Source: Eupeodes corollae (taxonomy: Eukaryota > Arthropoda > Insecta > Diptera > Syrphidae). From it: a DNA stretch of 64,000 nucleotides. Position numbers and translations under genes: made by a program. Each line of letters starts with the position of its first letter. Within the stretch, counting starts at the first letter, position 1. Below the pieces are notes generated by a model, which worked only from the letters and a program-made list of their open reading frames with translations, did no database searches and was not told where the DNA came from. Shown piece by piece: positions 23,930 to 36,768 of this stretch. The DNA lies in assembly GCF_945859685.1 (NCBI RefSeq), contig NW_026605681.1:204952-268951 (forward strand), given 5' to 3'.

Positions 23930-25290
23930 TAGGCGCAACTTTTCCTAGAACATACCCTACCTCTATCTTCAACCCTTGACCTAATTACATGCTATGGAAC
24001 GAAAGTTGTACTACTAAAATCGTTCTACAAGCCGACAGTGGTGGCCGACAAAAATGTACCATATACCAAAATGTAGGTAATGAATAGGCGCAACTTTTCC
24101 TAGAACATACCCCACCTCTATCTTCAACCCTTGACCTAATTACATGCTGTGGAACGAAAGTTGTACTACTAAAATCGTTATACAAGCCGACAGTGGTGGC
24201 CGACAAAAATGTACCATATATCAAAATGTAGATAGTGAATAGGCGCAACTTTTCCTTGAACATACCCCACCTCTATCTTCAACCCTTGACCTAATTACAT
24301 GCTGTGGAACGAAAGTTGTACTACTAAAATCGTTCTACAAGCCGACAGTGGTGGCTGACAAAAATGTTTTACATACCAAAATGTAGGTAATGAACAGGCG
24401 CAACTTTTCCTAGAACATACCCCACCTCTGTCTTCAACCCTTGACCTACTTACATGCTGTGGAACGAAAGTTGTACTACTAAAATCGTTCTACAAGCCGA
24501 CAGTGGTGGCCGACAAAAATGTACCATATACCAAAATGTAGGTAATGAATAGGCGCAACTTTTCCTAGAACATACCCCACCTCTGTCTTCAAACCTTGAC
24601 CTAATTACATGCTATGGAACGAAAGTTGTTCTACTAAAATCGTTCTACAAGCCGACAGTGGTGGCCGACAAAAATGTACCATATACCAAAATGTAGGTAA
24701 TGAATTGGCGCAACTTTTCCTAGAACATACCCCACCTCTGTCTTCAACCCTTGACCTAATTACATGCTGTGGAACGAAAAATGTACTACTAAAATCGTTC
24801 TACAAGCCGACAGTGGTGGCCGACAAAAATGTACCATATACCAAAATGTAGGTAATGAATAGGCGCAACTTTTCCTAGAACATACCCCACCTCTATCTTC
24901 AACTCTTGACCTAATTACATGCTATGGAACGAAAGTTGTACTACTAAAATCGTTCTACAAGCCGACAGTGGTGGCCGACAAAAATGTTCCATATACCAAA
25001 ATGTAGGTAATGAATAGGCGCAAGTTTTCCTAGAACATACCCCACCTCTATCTTCAACCCTTGACCTAATTACATGCTGTGGAACGAAAGTTGTACTACT
25101 AAAATCGTTCTACAAGCCGACAGTGGTGGGCGACAAAAATGTACCATATACCAAAATGTAGGTAATGAATAGGCGCAACTTTTCCTAGAACATACCCCAC
25201 CTCTATCTTCAACCCTTGACCTAATTACATGCTGTGGAACGAAAGTTGTATTACTAAAATCGTTCTACAAGCCGACAGTGGTGGCCGACA
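23930..25290. repeat. Segment shared with 26.7-27.5 kb, one monomer longer
   Basis: Bases 23,930-24,420 match 26,720-27,210 at 2,790 bp (18 monomers; tgttttacat near 24,365 and 27,155). Bases 24,580-24,890 match 27,215-27,525 at 2,635 bp (17 monomers). The difference is one extra monomer here, about 24,421-24,575, which ends with the tgacctactt variant. This is a clean whole-monomer insertion or loss. No gene; the open frames at 23,985 (minus) and 24,609 (plus) are stop-loss artefacts. Confidence 0.82.
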
Positions 25291-28200
25291 AAAATGTACC
25301 ATATATCAAAATGTAGATAATGAATAGGCGCAACTTTTCCTAAAACATACCCCAACTCTATCTTCAACCCTTGACACAATTACATGCTGTGGAACGAAAG
25401 TTGTACTACTAAAATCGTTCTACAAGCCGACAGTGGTGGCCGACAAAAATGTACCATATATCAAAATGTAGGAAATGAATAGGCGCAACTTTTCCTAGAA
25501 CATACCCCACCTCTATCTTCAACCCTTGACCTACTTACATGCTGTGGAACGAAATTTGTTCTACTAAAATCGTTCTACAAGCCGACAGTGGTGGCCGACA
25601 AAAATGTACCATATACCAAAATGTAGGTAATGAATAGGCGCAACTTTTCCTAGAACATACCCCACCTCTATCTTCAACCCTTGACCTAATTACATGCTGT
25701 GGAACAAAAGTTGTACTACTAAAATCGTTCTACAAGCCGACAGTGGCGGCCGACAAAAATGTACCATATACCAAAATGTAGGTAATGAATAGGCGCAACT
25801 TTTCTTAGAACATACCCCACCTCTGTCTTCAATCCTTGACCTAATTACATGCTGTGGAACGAAAGTTGTACTACTAAAATTGTTCTTCAAGCCGACAGTG
25901 GTGGCCGACAAAAATGTACCATAAATCAAAATGTAGATAATGAATAGGCGCAACTTTTCCTAGAACATACCCCACCTCTATCTTCAACCCTTGACCTAAT
26001 TACATGCTGTGGAACAAAATTTGTTCTACTAAAATCGATCTACAAGCCGACAGTGGTGGCCGACAAAAATGTACCATATACCAAAATGTAGGTAATGAAT
26101 AGGCGCAACTTTTCCTAGAACATAACCCACCTCTATCTTCAACCCTTGACACAATTACATGCTGTGGAACGAAAGTTGTACTACTAAAATCGTTCTACAA
26201 GCCGACAGTGGTGGCCGACAAAAATGTACCATATATCAAAATGTAGATAATGAATAGGCGCAACTTTTCTTAGAACATACCCCACCTCTATCTTCAACCC
26301 TTGACCTAATTACATGCTGTGGAACGAAAGTTGTACTACTAAAATCGTTCTACAAGCCGACAGTGGTGGCCGACAAAAATGTACCATATATCAAAATGTA
26401 GATAATGAATAGGCGCAACTTTTCTTAGAACATACCCCACCTCTGTCTTCAACCCTTGACCTAATTACATGCTGTGGAACGAAAGTTGTACTACTAAAAT
26501 CGTTCTACAAGCCGACAGTGGTGGCCGACAAAAATGTACCATATATCAAAATGTAGATAATGAATAGGCGCAACTTTTCCTAGAACATAACCCACCTCTA
26601 TCTTCAACCCTTGACCTAATTACATGCTGTGGAACGAAAATTGTACTACTAAAATCGATCTACAAGCCGACAGTGGTGGCCGACAAAAATGTACCATATA
26701 CCAAAATGTAGGTAATGAATAGGCGCAACTTTTCCTAGAACATACCCTACCTCTATCTTCAACCCTTGACCTAATTACATGCTATGGAACGAAAGTTGTA
26801 CTACTAAAATCGTTCTACAAGCCGACAGTGGTGGCCGACAAAAATGTACCATATACCAAAATGTAGGTAATGAATAGGCGCAACTTTTCCTAGAACATAC
26901 CCCACCTCTATCTTCAACCCTTGACCTAATTACATGCTGTGGAACGAAAGTTGTACTACTAAAATCGTTATACAAGCCGACAGTGGTGGCCGACAAAAAT
27001 GTACCACATATCAAAATGTAGATAGTGAATAGGCGCAACTTTTCCTAGAACATACCCCACCTCTATCTTCAACCCTTGACCTAATTACATGCTGTGGAAC
27101 GAAAGTTGTACTACTAAAATCGTTCTACAAGCCGACAGTGGTGGCTGACAAAAATGTTTTACATACCAAAATGTAGGTAATGAACAGGCGCAACTTTTCC
27201 TAGAACATACCCCACCTCTGTCTTCAAACCTTGACCTAATTACATGCTATGGAACGAAAGTTGTTCTACTAAAATCGTTCTACAAGCCGACAGTGGTGGC
27301 CGACAAAAATGTACCATATACCAAAATGTAGGTAATGAATTGGCGCAACTTTTCCTAGAACATACCCCACCTCTGTCTTCAACCCTTGACCTAATTACAT
27401 GCTGTGGAACGAAAAATGTACTACTAAAATCGTTCTACAAGCCGACAGTGGTGGCCGACAAAAATGTACCATATACCAAAATGTAGGTAATGAATAGGCG
27501 CAACTTTTCCTAGAACATACCCCACCTCTATCTTCAACCCTTGACCTAATTACATGCTGTGGAACGAAAGTTGTACTACTAAAATCGTTCTACAAGCCGA
27601 CAGTGGTGGCCGACAAAAATGTACCATATATCAAAATGTAGATAATGAATAGGCGCAACTTTTCCTGGAACATACCCCACCTCTATCTTCAACCCTTGAC
27701 CTAATTACATGCTATGGAACGAAATTTGTTCTACTAAAATCGTTCTACAAGCCGACAGTGGTGGCCGACAAAAATGTACCATATACCAAAATGTTGGTAA
27801 TGAATAGGCGCAAGTTTTCCTAGAACATTCCCCACCTCTATCTTCAACCCTTGACCTAATTACATGCTGTGGAACGAAAGTTGTACTACTAAAATCGTTC
27901 TACAAGCCGACAGTGGTGGCCGACAATAATGTACCATATATCAAAATGTAGATAGTGAATAGGCGCAACTTTTCCTAGAACATAGTCCACCTCTATCTTC
28001 AACCCTTGACCTAATTACATGCTATGGAACGAAAGTTGTACTACTAAAATCGTTCTACAAGCCGACAGTGGTGGCCGACAAAAATGTACCATATACCAAG
28101 ATGTAGGTAATGAATAGGCGCAACTTTTCCTAGAACATACCCCACCTCTATCTTCAACCCTTGACCTAATTACATGCTATGGAACGAAAGTTGTACTACT

Positions 28201-28990
28201 AAAATCGTTCTACAAGCTGACAGTGGTGGCCGACAAAAATGTTCCATATACCAAAATGTAGGTAATGAATAGGCGCAAGTTTTCCTAGAACATACCCCAC
28301 CTCTATCTTCAACCCTTGACCTAATTACATGCTGTGGAACGAAAGTTGTACTACTAAAATCGTTCTACAAGCCGACAGTGGTGGCCGACAAAAATGTACC
28401 ATATACCAAAATGTAGGTAATGAATAGGCGCAACTTTTCCTAGAACATAGCCCACCTCTATCTTCAACCCTTGACCTAATTACATGCTGTGGAACAAAAT
28501 TTGTTCTACTAAAATCGTTCTACAAGCCGACAGTGGTGGCCGACAAAAATTTACCATATATCAAAATGTAGATAATGAATAGGCGCAACTTTTCCTAGAA
28601 CATACCCCACCTCTATCTTCAACCCTTGACCTAATTACATGCTGTGGAACGAAAGATGTATTACTAAAATCGTTCTACAAGCCGACAGTGGTGGCCGACA
28701 AAAATGTACCATATATCAAAATGTAGATAATGAATAGGCGCAACTTTTCTTAGAACATACCCCACCTCTGTCTTCAACCCTTGACCTAATTACATGCTGT
28801 GGAACGAAAGTTGTACTACTAAAATCGTTCTACAAGCCGACAGTGGTGGCCGACAAAAATGTACCATATATCAAAATGTAGATAATGAATAGGCGCTACT
28901 TTTCCTAGAACATACCCCACCTCTATCTTCAACCCTTGACCCAATTACATGCTGTGGAACAAAATTTGTTCTACTAAAATCGATCTACAA
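25290..28990. repeat. 3.7-kb segment, copy 1 of a 34-monomer spacing
   Basis: About 24 monomers whose variant order recurs exactly 5,270 bp (34 monomers) later, at 30,560-34,260. Tracers are taaaacatac at 25,341 and 30,611, cataaccc near 26,121 and 31,391, tgttttacat near 27,155 and 32,425, and cagctgac-like aagctgac near 28,217 and 33,487. The first seven monomers recur a third time from 29,010, at 3,720 bp. Few differences separate the copies. Confidence 0.86.
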
Positions 28991-30069
28991 GCCGACAGTG
29001 GTGGCCGACAAAAATTTACCATATATCAAAATGTAGATAATGAATAGGCGCAACTTTTCCTAAAACATACCCCAACTCTATCTTCAACCCTTGACACAAT
29101 TACATGCTGTGGAACGAAAGTTGTACTACTAAAATCGTTCTACAAGCCGACAGTGGTGGCCGACAAAAATGTACCATATATCAAAATGTAGGAAATGAAT
29201 AGGCGCAACTTTTCCTAGAACATACCCCACCTCTATCTTCAACCCTTGACCTACTTACATGCTGTGGAACGAAATTTGTTCTACTAAAATCGTTCTACAA
29301 GCCGACAGTGGTGGCCGACAAAAATGTACCATATACCAAAATGTAGGTAATGAATAGGCGCAACTTTTCCTAGAACATACCCCACCTCTATCTTCAACCC
29401 TTGACCTAATTACATGCTGTGGAACAAAAGTTGTACTACTAAAATCGTTCTACAAGCCGACAGTGGCGGCCGACAAAAATGTACCATATACCAAAATGTA
29501 GGTAATGAATAGGCGCAACTTTTCTTAGAACATACCCCACCTCTGTCTTCAATCCTTGACCTAATTACATGCTGTGGAACGAAAGTTGTACTACTAAAAT
29601 TGTTCTACAAGCCGACAGTGGTGGCCGACAAAAATGTACCATAAATCAAAATGTAGATAATGAATAGGCGCAACTTTTCCTAGAACATACCCCACCTCTA
29701 TCTTCAACCCTTGACCTAATTACATGCTGTGGAACAAAATTTGTTCTACTAAAATCGATCTACAAGCCGACAGTGGTGGCCGACAAAAATGTACCATATA
29801 CCAAAATGTAGGTAACGAATAGGCGCAACTTTTCCTAGAACATAACCCACCTCTATCTTCAACCCTTGACACAATTACATGCTGTGGAACGAAAGTTGTA
29901 CTACTAAAATCGTTCTACAAGCCGACAGTGGTGGCCGACAAAAATGTACCATATATCAAAATGTAGATAATGAATAGGCGCAACTTTTCCTAGAACATAC
30001 CCCACCTCTATCTTCAACCCTTGACCTAATTACATGCTGTGGAACGAAAGTTGTACTACTAAAATCGTT
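28520..30069. repeat. 10-monomer (1,550-bp) tandem duplication, copy 1
   Basis: The unit contains aaaaatttacc at about 28,546, gaaagatg near 28,653, gcgctac near 28,893 and taaaacatac at 29,061. All recur 1,550 bp later. It joins the end of one segment (matching 33,8xx) to the start of another (matching 25,290), so the duplication unit spans a segment boundary. Edges are approximate. Confidence 0.86.
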
Positions 30070-31619
30070 CTACAAGCCGACAGTGGTGGCCGACAAAAAT
30101 TTACCATATATCAAAATGTAGATAATGAATAGGCGCAACTTTTCCTAGAACATACCCCACCTCTATCTTCAACCCTTGACCTAATTACATGCTGTGGAAC
30201 GAAAGATGTATTACTAAAATCGTTCTACAAGCCGACAGTGGTGGCCGACAAAAATGTACCATATATCAAAATGTAGATAATGAATAGGCGCAACTTTTCT
30301 TAGAACATACCCCACCTCTGTCTTCAACCCTTGACCTAATTACATGCTGTGGAACGAAAGTTGTACTACTAAAATCGTTCTACAAGCCGACAGTGGTGGC
30401 CGACAAAAATGTACCATATATCAAAATGTAGATAATGAATAGGCGCTACTTTTCCTAGAACATACCCCACCTCTATCTTCAACCCTTGACCCAATTACAT
30501 GCTGTGGAACAAAATTTGTTCTACTAAAATCGATCTACAAGCCGACAGTGGTGGCCGACAAAAATTTACCATATATCAAAATGTAGATAATGAATAGGCG
30601 CAACTTTTCCTAAAACATACCCCAACTCTATCTTCAACCCTTGACACAATTACATGCTGTGGAACGAAAGTTGTACTACTAAAATCGTTCTACAAGCCGA
30701 CAGTGGTGGCCGACAAAAATGTACCATATATCAAAATGTAGGAAATGAATAGGCGCAACTTTTCCTAGAACATACCCCACCTCTATCTTCAACCCTTGAC
30801 CTACTTACATGCTGTGGAACGAAATTTGTTCTACTAAAATCGTTCTACAAGCCGACAGTGGTGGCCGACAAAAATGTACCATATACCAAAATGTAGGTAA
30901 TGAATAGGCGCAACTTTTCCTAGAACATACCCCACCTCTATCTTCAACCCTTGACCTAATTACATGCTGTGGAACAAAAGTTGTACTACTAAAATCGTTC
31001 TACAAGCCGACAGTGGCGGCCGACAAAAATGTACCATATACCAAAATGTAGGTAATGAATAGGCGCAACTTTTCTTAGAACATACCCCACCTCTGTCTTC
31101 AATCCTTGACCTAATTACATGCTGTGGAACGAAAGTTGTACTACTAAAATTGTTCTACAAGCCGACAGTGGTGGCCGACAAAAATGTACCATAAATCAAA
31201 ATGTAGATAATGAATAGGCGCAACTTTTCCTAGAACATACCCCACCTCTATCTTCAACCCTTGACCTAATTACATGCTGTGGAACAAAATTTGTTCTACT
31301 AAAATCGATCTACAAGCCGACAGTGGTGGCCGACAAAAATGTACCATATACCAAAATGTAGGTAACGAATAGGCGCAACTTTTCCTAGAACATAACCCAC
31401 CTCTATCTTCAACCCTTGACACAATTACATGCTGTGGAACGAAAGTTGTACTACTAAAATCGTTCTACAAGCCGACAGTGGTGGCCGACAAAAATGTACC
31501 ATATATCAAAATGTAGATAATGAATAGGCGCAACTTTTCCTAGAACATACCCCACCTCTATCTTCAACCCTTGACCTAATTACATGCTGTGGAACGAAAG
31601 TTGTACTACTAAAATCGTT
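30070..31619. repeat. 10-monomer (1,550-bp) tandem duplication, copy 2
   Basis: Tracers are at 30,101 (ttaccatata), about 30,203 (gaaagatg), about 30,443 (gcgctac) and 30,611 (taaaacatac). The private change ggtaacgaat at about 29,811 is shared here at about 31,361 but absent from the older relative at about 26,091. The change therefore arose first and was then duplicated, which dates this event as later than the 24-monomer one. Confidence 0.87.
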
Positions 31620-34260
31620 CTACAAGCCGACAGTGGTGGCCGACAAAAATGTACCATATATCAAAATGTAGATAATGAATAGGCGCAACTTTTCTTAGAA
31701 CATACCCCACCTCTGTCTTCAACCCTTGACCTAATTAAATGCTGTGGAACGAAAGTTGTACTACTAAAATCGTTCTACAAGCCGACAGTGGTGGCCGACA
31801 AAAATGTACCATATATCAAAATGTAGATAATGAATAGGCGCAACTTTTCCTAGAACATAACCCACCTCTATCTTCAACCCTTGACCTAATTACATGCTGT
31901 GGAACGAAAATTGTACTACTAAAATCGATCTACAAGCCGACAGTGGTTGCCGACAAAAATGTACCATATACCAAAATGTAGGTAATGAATAGGCGCAACT
32001 TTTGCTAGAACATACCCTACCTCTATCTTCAACCCTTGACCTAATTACATGCTATGGAACGAAAGTTGTACTACTAAAATCGTTCTACAAGCCGACAGTG
32101 GTGGCCGACAAAAATGTACCATATACCAAAATGTAGGTAATGAATAGGCGCAACTTTTCCTAGAACATACCCCACCTCTATCTTCAACCCTTGACCTAAT
32201 TACATGCTGTGGAACGAAAGTTGTACTACTAAAATCGTTATACAAGCCGACAGTGGTGGCCGACAAAAATGTACCACATATCAAAATGTAGATAGTGAAT
32301 AGGCGCAACTTTTCCTAGAACATACCCCACCTCTATCTTCAACCCTTGACCTAATTACATGCTGTGGAACGAAAGTTGTACTACTAAAATCGTTCTACAA
32401 GCCGACAGTGGTGGCTGACAAAAATGTTTTACATACCAAAATGTAGGTAATGAACAGGCGCAACTTTTCCTAGAACATACCCCACCTCTGTCTTCAAACC
32501 TTGACCTAATTACATGCTATGGAACGAAAGTTGTTCTACTAAAATCGTTCTACAAGCCGACAGTGGTGGCCGACAAAAATGTACCATATACCAAAATGTA
32601 GGTAATGAATTGGCGCAACTTTTCCTAGAACATACCCCACCTCTGTCTTCAACCCTTGACCTAATTACATGCTGTGGAACGAAAAATGTACTACTAAAAT
32701 CGTTCTACAAGCCGACAGTGGTGGCCGACAAAAATGTACCATATACCAAAATGTAGGTAATGAATAGGCGCAACTTTTCCTAGAACATACCCCACCTCTA
32801 TCTTCAACCCTTGACCTAATTACATGCTGTGGAACGAAAGTTGTACTACTAAAATCGTTCTACAAGCCGACAGTGGTGGCCGACAAAAATGTACCATATA
32901 TCAAAATGTAGATAATGAATAGGCGCAACTTTTCCTGGAACATACCCCACCTCTATCTTCAACCCTTGACCTAATTACATGCTATGGAACGAAATTTGTT
33001 CTACTAAAATCGTTCTACAAGCCGACAGTGGTGGCCGACAAAAATGTACCATATACCAAAATGTTGGTAATGAATAGGCGCAAGTTTTCCTAGAACATTC
33101 CCCACCTCTATCTTCAACCCTTGACCTAATTACATGCTGTGGAACGAAAGTTGTACTACTAAAATCGTTCTACAAGCCGACAGTGGTGGCCGACAATAAT
33201 GTACCATATATCAAAATGTAGATAGTGAATAGGCGCAACTTTTCCTAGAACATAGTCCACCTCTATCTTCAACCCTTGACCTAATTACATGCTATGGAAC
33301 GAAAGTTGTACTACTAAAATCGTTCTACAAGCCGACAGTGGTGGCCGACAAAAATGTACCATATACCAAGATGTAGGTAATGAATAGGCGCAACTTTTCC
33401 TAGAACATACCCCACCTCTATCTTCAACCCTTGACCTAATTACATGCTATGGAACGAAAGTTGTACTACTAAAATCGTTCTACAAGCTGACAGTGGTGGC
33501 CGACAAAAATGTTCCATATACCAAAATGTAGGTAATGAATAGGCGCAAGTTTTCCTAGAACATACCCCACCTCTATCTTCAACCCTTGACCTAATTACAT
33601 GCTGTGGAACGAAAGTTGTACTACTAAAATCGTTCTACAAGCCGACAGTGGTGGCCGACAAAAATGTACCATATACCAAAATGTAGGTAATGAATAGGCG
33701 CAACTTTTCCTAGAACATAGCCCACCTCTATCTTCAACCCTTGACCTAATTACATGCTGTGGAACAAAATTTGTTCTACTAAAATCGTTCTACAAGCCGA
33801 CAGTGGTGGCCGACAAAAATTTACCATATATCAAAATGTAGATAATGAATAGGCGCAACTTTTCCTAGAACATACCCCACCTCTATCTTCAACCCTTGAC
33901 CTAATTACATGCTGTGGAACGAAAGATGTATTACTAAAATCGTTCTACAAGCCGACAGTGGTGGCCGACAAAAATGTACCATATATCAAAATGTAGATAA
34001 TGAATAGGCGCAACTTTTCTTAGAACATACCCCACCTCTGTCTTCAACCCTTGACCTAATTACATGCTGTGGAACGAAAGTTGTACTACTAAAATCGTTC
34101 TACAAGCCGACAGTGGTGGCCGACAAAAATGTACCATATATCAAAATGTAGATAATGAATAGGCGCTACTTTTCCTAGAACATACCCCACCTCTATCTTC
34201 AACCCTTGACCCAATTACATGCTGTGGAACAAAATTTGTTCTACTAAAATCGATCTACAA
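30560..34260. repeat. 3.7-kb segment, copy 2 of the 34-monomer spacing
   Basis: Partner of 25,290-28,990. Even small features are preserved: gttggtaatg near 27,792 and 33,062, cattccccacc near 27,826 and 33,096, acaataatg near 27,924 and 33,194, and catagtccac near 27,982 and 33,252. One private change is ctaattaaat near 31,735. The match stops near 34,260, where aaaatttacc/atatatc of copy 1 gives way to aaaatgtacc/atatacc. The open frames at 32,045 (minus) and 32,514 (plus) duplicate those at 26,775 and 27,244. Confidence 0.86.
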
Positions 34261-36768
34261 GCCGACAGTGGTGGCCGACAAAAATGTACCATATACCAAA
34301 ATGTAGGTAATGAATAGGCGCAACTTTTCCTAGAACATACCCCACCTCTATCTTCAACCCTTGACCTAATTACATGCTGTGGAACAAAATTTGTTCTACT
34401 AAAATCGATCTACAAGCCGACAGTGGTGGCCGACAAAAATGTACCATATACCAAAATGTAGGTAATGAATAGGCGCAACTTTTCCTAGACTATACCCCAC
34501 CTCTATCTTCAACCCTTGACCCAATTACATGCTGTGGAACAAAATTTGTTCTACTAAAATCGATCTACAAGCCGACAGTGGTGGCCGAAAAAAATGTACC
34601 ATATACCAAAATGTAGGTAATGAATAGGCGCAACTTTTCCTAGAACATACCCCACCTCTATCTTCAACCCTTGACCTAATTACATGCTGTGGAACAAAAT
34701 TTGTTCTACTAAAATCGATCTACAAGCCGACAGTGGTGGCCGACAAAAATGTACCATATACCAAAATGTAGGTAATGAATAGGCGCTTTTTTCCTAGAAC
34801 ATACCCCACCTCTATCTTCAACCCTTGACCTAATTACATGCTGTGGAACGAAAGTTGTACTACTAAAATCGTTCTACAAGCCGACAGTGGTGGCCGACAA
34901 AAATGTACCATATATCAAAATGTAGATAATGAATAGGCGCAACTTTTCCTAGAACATACCCCACCTCTATCTTCAACCCTTGACCTAATTACATGCTGTG
35001 GAACGAAATTTGTTCTACTAAAATCGTTCTACAAGCCGACAGTGGTGGCCGACAAAAATGTACCATATACCAAAATGTAGGTAATGAATAGGCGCAACTT
35101 TTCTTAGAACATACCCCACCTCTGTCTTCAATCCTTGACCTAATTACATGCTGTGGAACGAAAGTTGTACTACTAAAATCGTTCTACAAGCCGACAGTGG
35201 TGGCCGACAAAAATGTACTATATATCAAAATGTAGATAATAAATAGGCGCAACTTTTCCTAGAACATACCCCAACTCTATCTTCAACCCTTGACACAATT
35301 ACATGCTGTGGAACGAAAGTTGTACTACTAAAATCGTTCTACAAGCCGACAGTGGTGGCCGACAAAAATGTACCATATATCAAAATGTAGGAAATGAATA
35401 GGCGCAACTTTTCCTAGAACATACCCCACCTCTATCTTCAACCCTTGACCTACTTACATGCTGTGGAACGAAATTTGTTCTACTAAAATCGTTCTACAAG
35501 CCGACAGTGGTGGCCGACAAAAATGTACCATATACCAAAATGTAGATAATGAATAGGCGCAACTTTTCCTAGAACATACCCCACCTCTATCTTCAACCCT
35601 TGACCTAATTACATGCTGTGGAACAAAAGTTGTACTACTAAAATCGTTCTACAAGCCGACAGTGGCGGCCGACAAAAATGTATCATATACCAAAATGTAG
35701 GTAATGAATAGGCGCAACTTTTCCTAGAACATAACCCACCTCTATCTTCAACCCTTGGCCTAATTACATGCTGTGGAACGAAAATTGTACTACTAAAATC
35801 GATCTACAAGCCGACAGTGGTGGCCGACAAAAATGTACCGTATACCAAAATGTAGGTAATGAATAGGCGCAACTTTTCCTAAAACATACACCACCTGTAT
35901 CTTCAACCCTTGACCTAATTACATGCTGTGGAACGAAATTTGTTCTACTAAAATCGTTCTACAAGCCGACAGTGGTGGCCGACAAAAATGTACCATATAT
36001 CAAAATGTAGATAATGAACAGGCGCAACTTTTCCTAGAACATACCCCACCTCTATCTTCAACCCTTGACCTAATTACATGCTGTGGAACGAAAGTTGTAC
36101 TACTAAAATCGTTCTACAAGCCGACAGTGGTGGCCGACAAAAATGTACCATATATCAAAATGTAGATAGTGAATAGGCGCAACTTTTCCTAGAACATACC
36201 CCACCTCTATCTTCAACCCTTGACCTAATTACATGCTGTGGAACGAAATTTGTTCTACTAAAATCGTTCTACAAGCCGACAGTGGTGGCCGACAAAAATG
36301 TACCGTATACCAAAATGTAGGTAATGAATAGGCGCAACTTTTCCTAGAACATACACCACCTGTATCTTCAACCCTTGACCTAATTACATGCTGTGGAACG
36401 AAATTTGTTCTACTAAAATCGTTCTACAAGCCGACAGTGGTGGCCGACAAAAATGTACCATATACCAAAATGTAGGTAATGAATAGGCGCAACTTTTCCT
36501 AGAACATACCCCACCTCTATCTTCAACCCTTGACCTAATTACATGCTGTGGAACGAAAATTGTACTACTAAAATCGATCTACAAGCCGACAGTGGTGGCC
36601 GACAAAAATGTACCATACATCAAAATGTAGATAATGAATAAGCGCAACTTTTCCTAGAACATACCCCACCTCTATCTTCAACCCTTGACCTAATTACATG
36701 CTGTGGAACGAAAGTTGTACTACTAAAATCGTTCTACAAGCCGACAGTGGTGGCCGACAAAAATGTAC
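33825..36768. repeat. Poly-T-tagged module, 19-monomer spacing, copy 1
   Basis: The first about 1.87 kb (33,825-35,690) recurs 2,944-2,945 bp later. The tag is aggcgctttttt at 34,781, where the usual gcgcaactttt has lost one base and reads as six T residues. Other markers are ataaatagg near 35,240, cccaactc near 35,270 and tgacctactt near 35,446. From 35,690 to 36,768 the copies no longer align; this part holds caccacctgtatc and aataagcg variants. The TAG stop near 36,018 is CAG, giving the 80-codon frame at 35,923. Confidence 0.82.
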
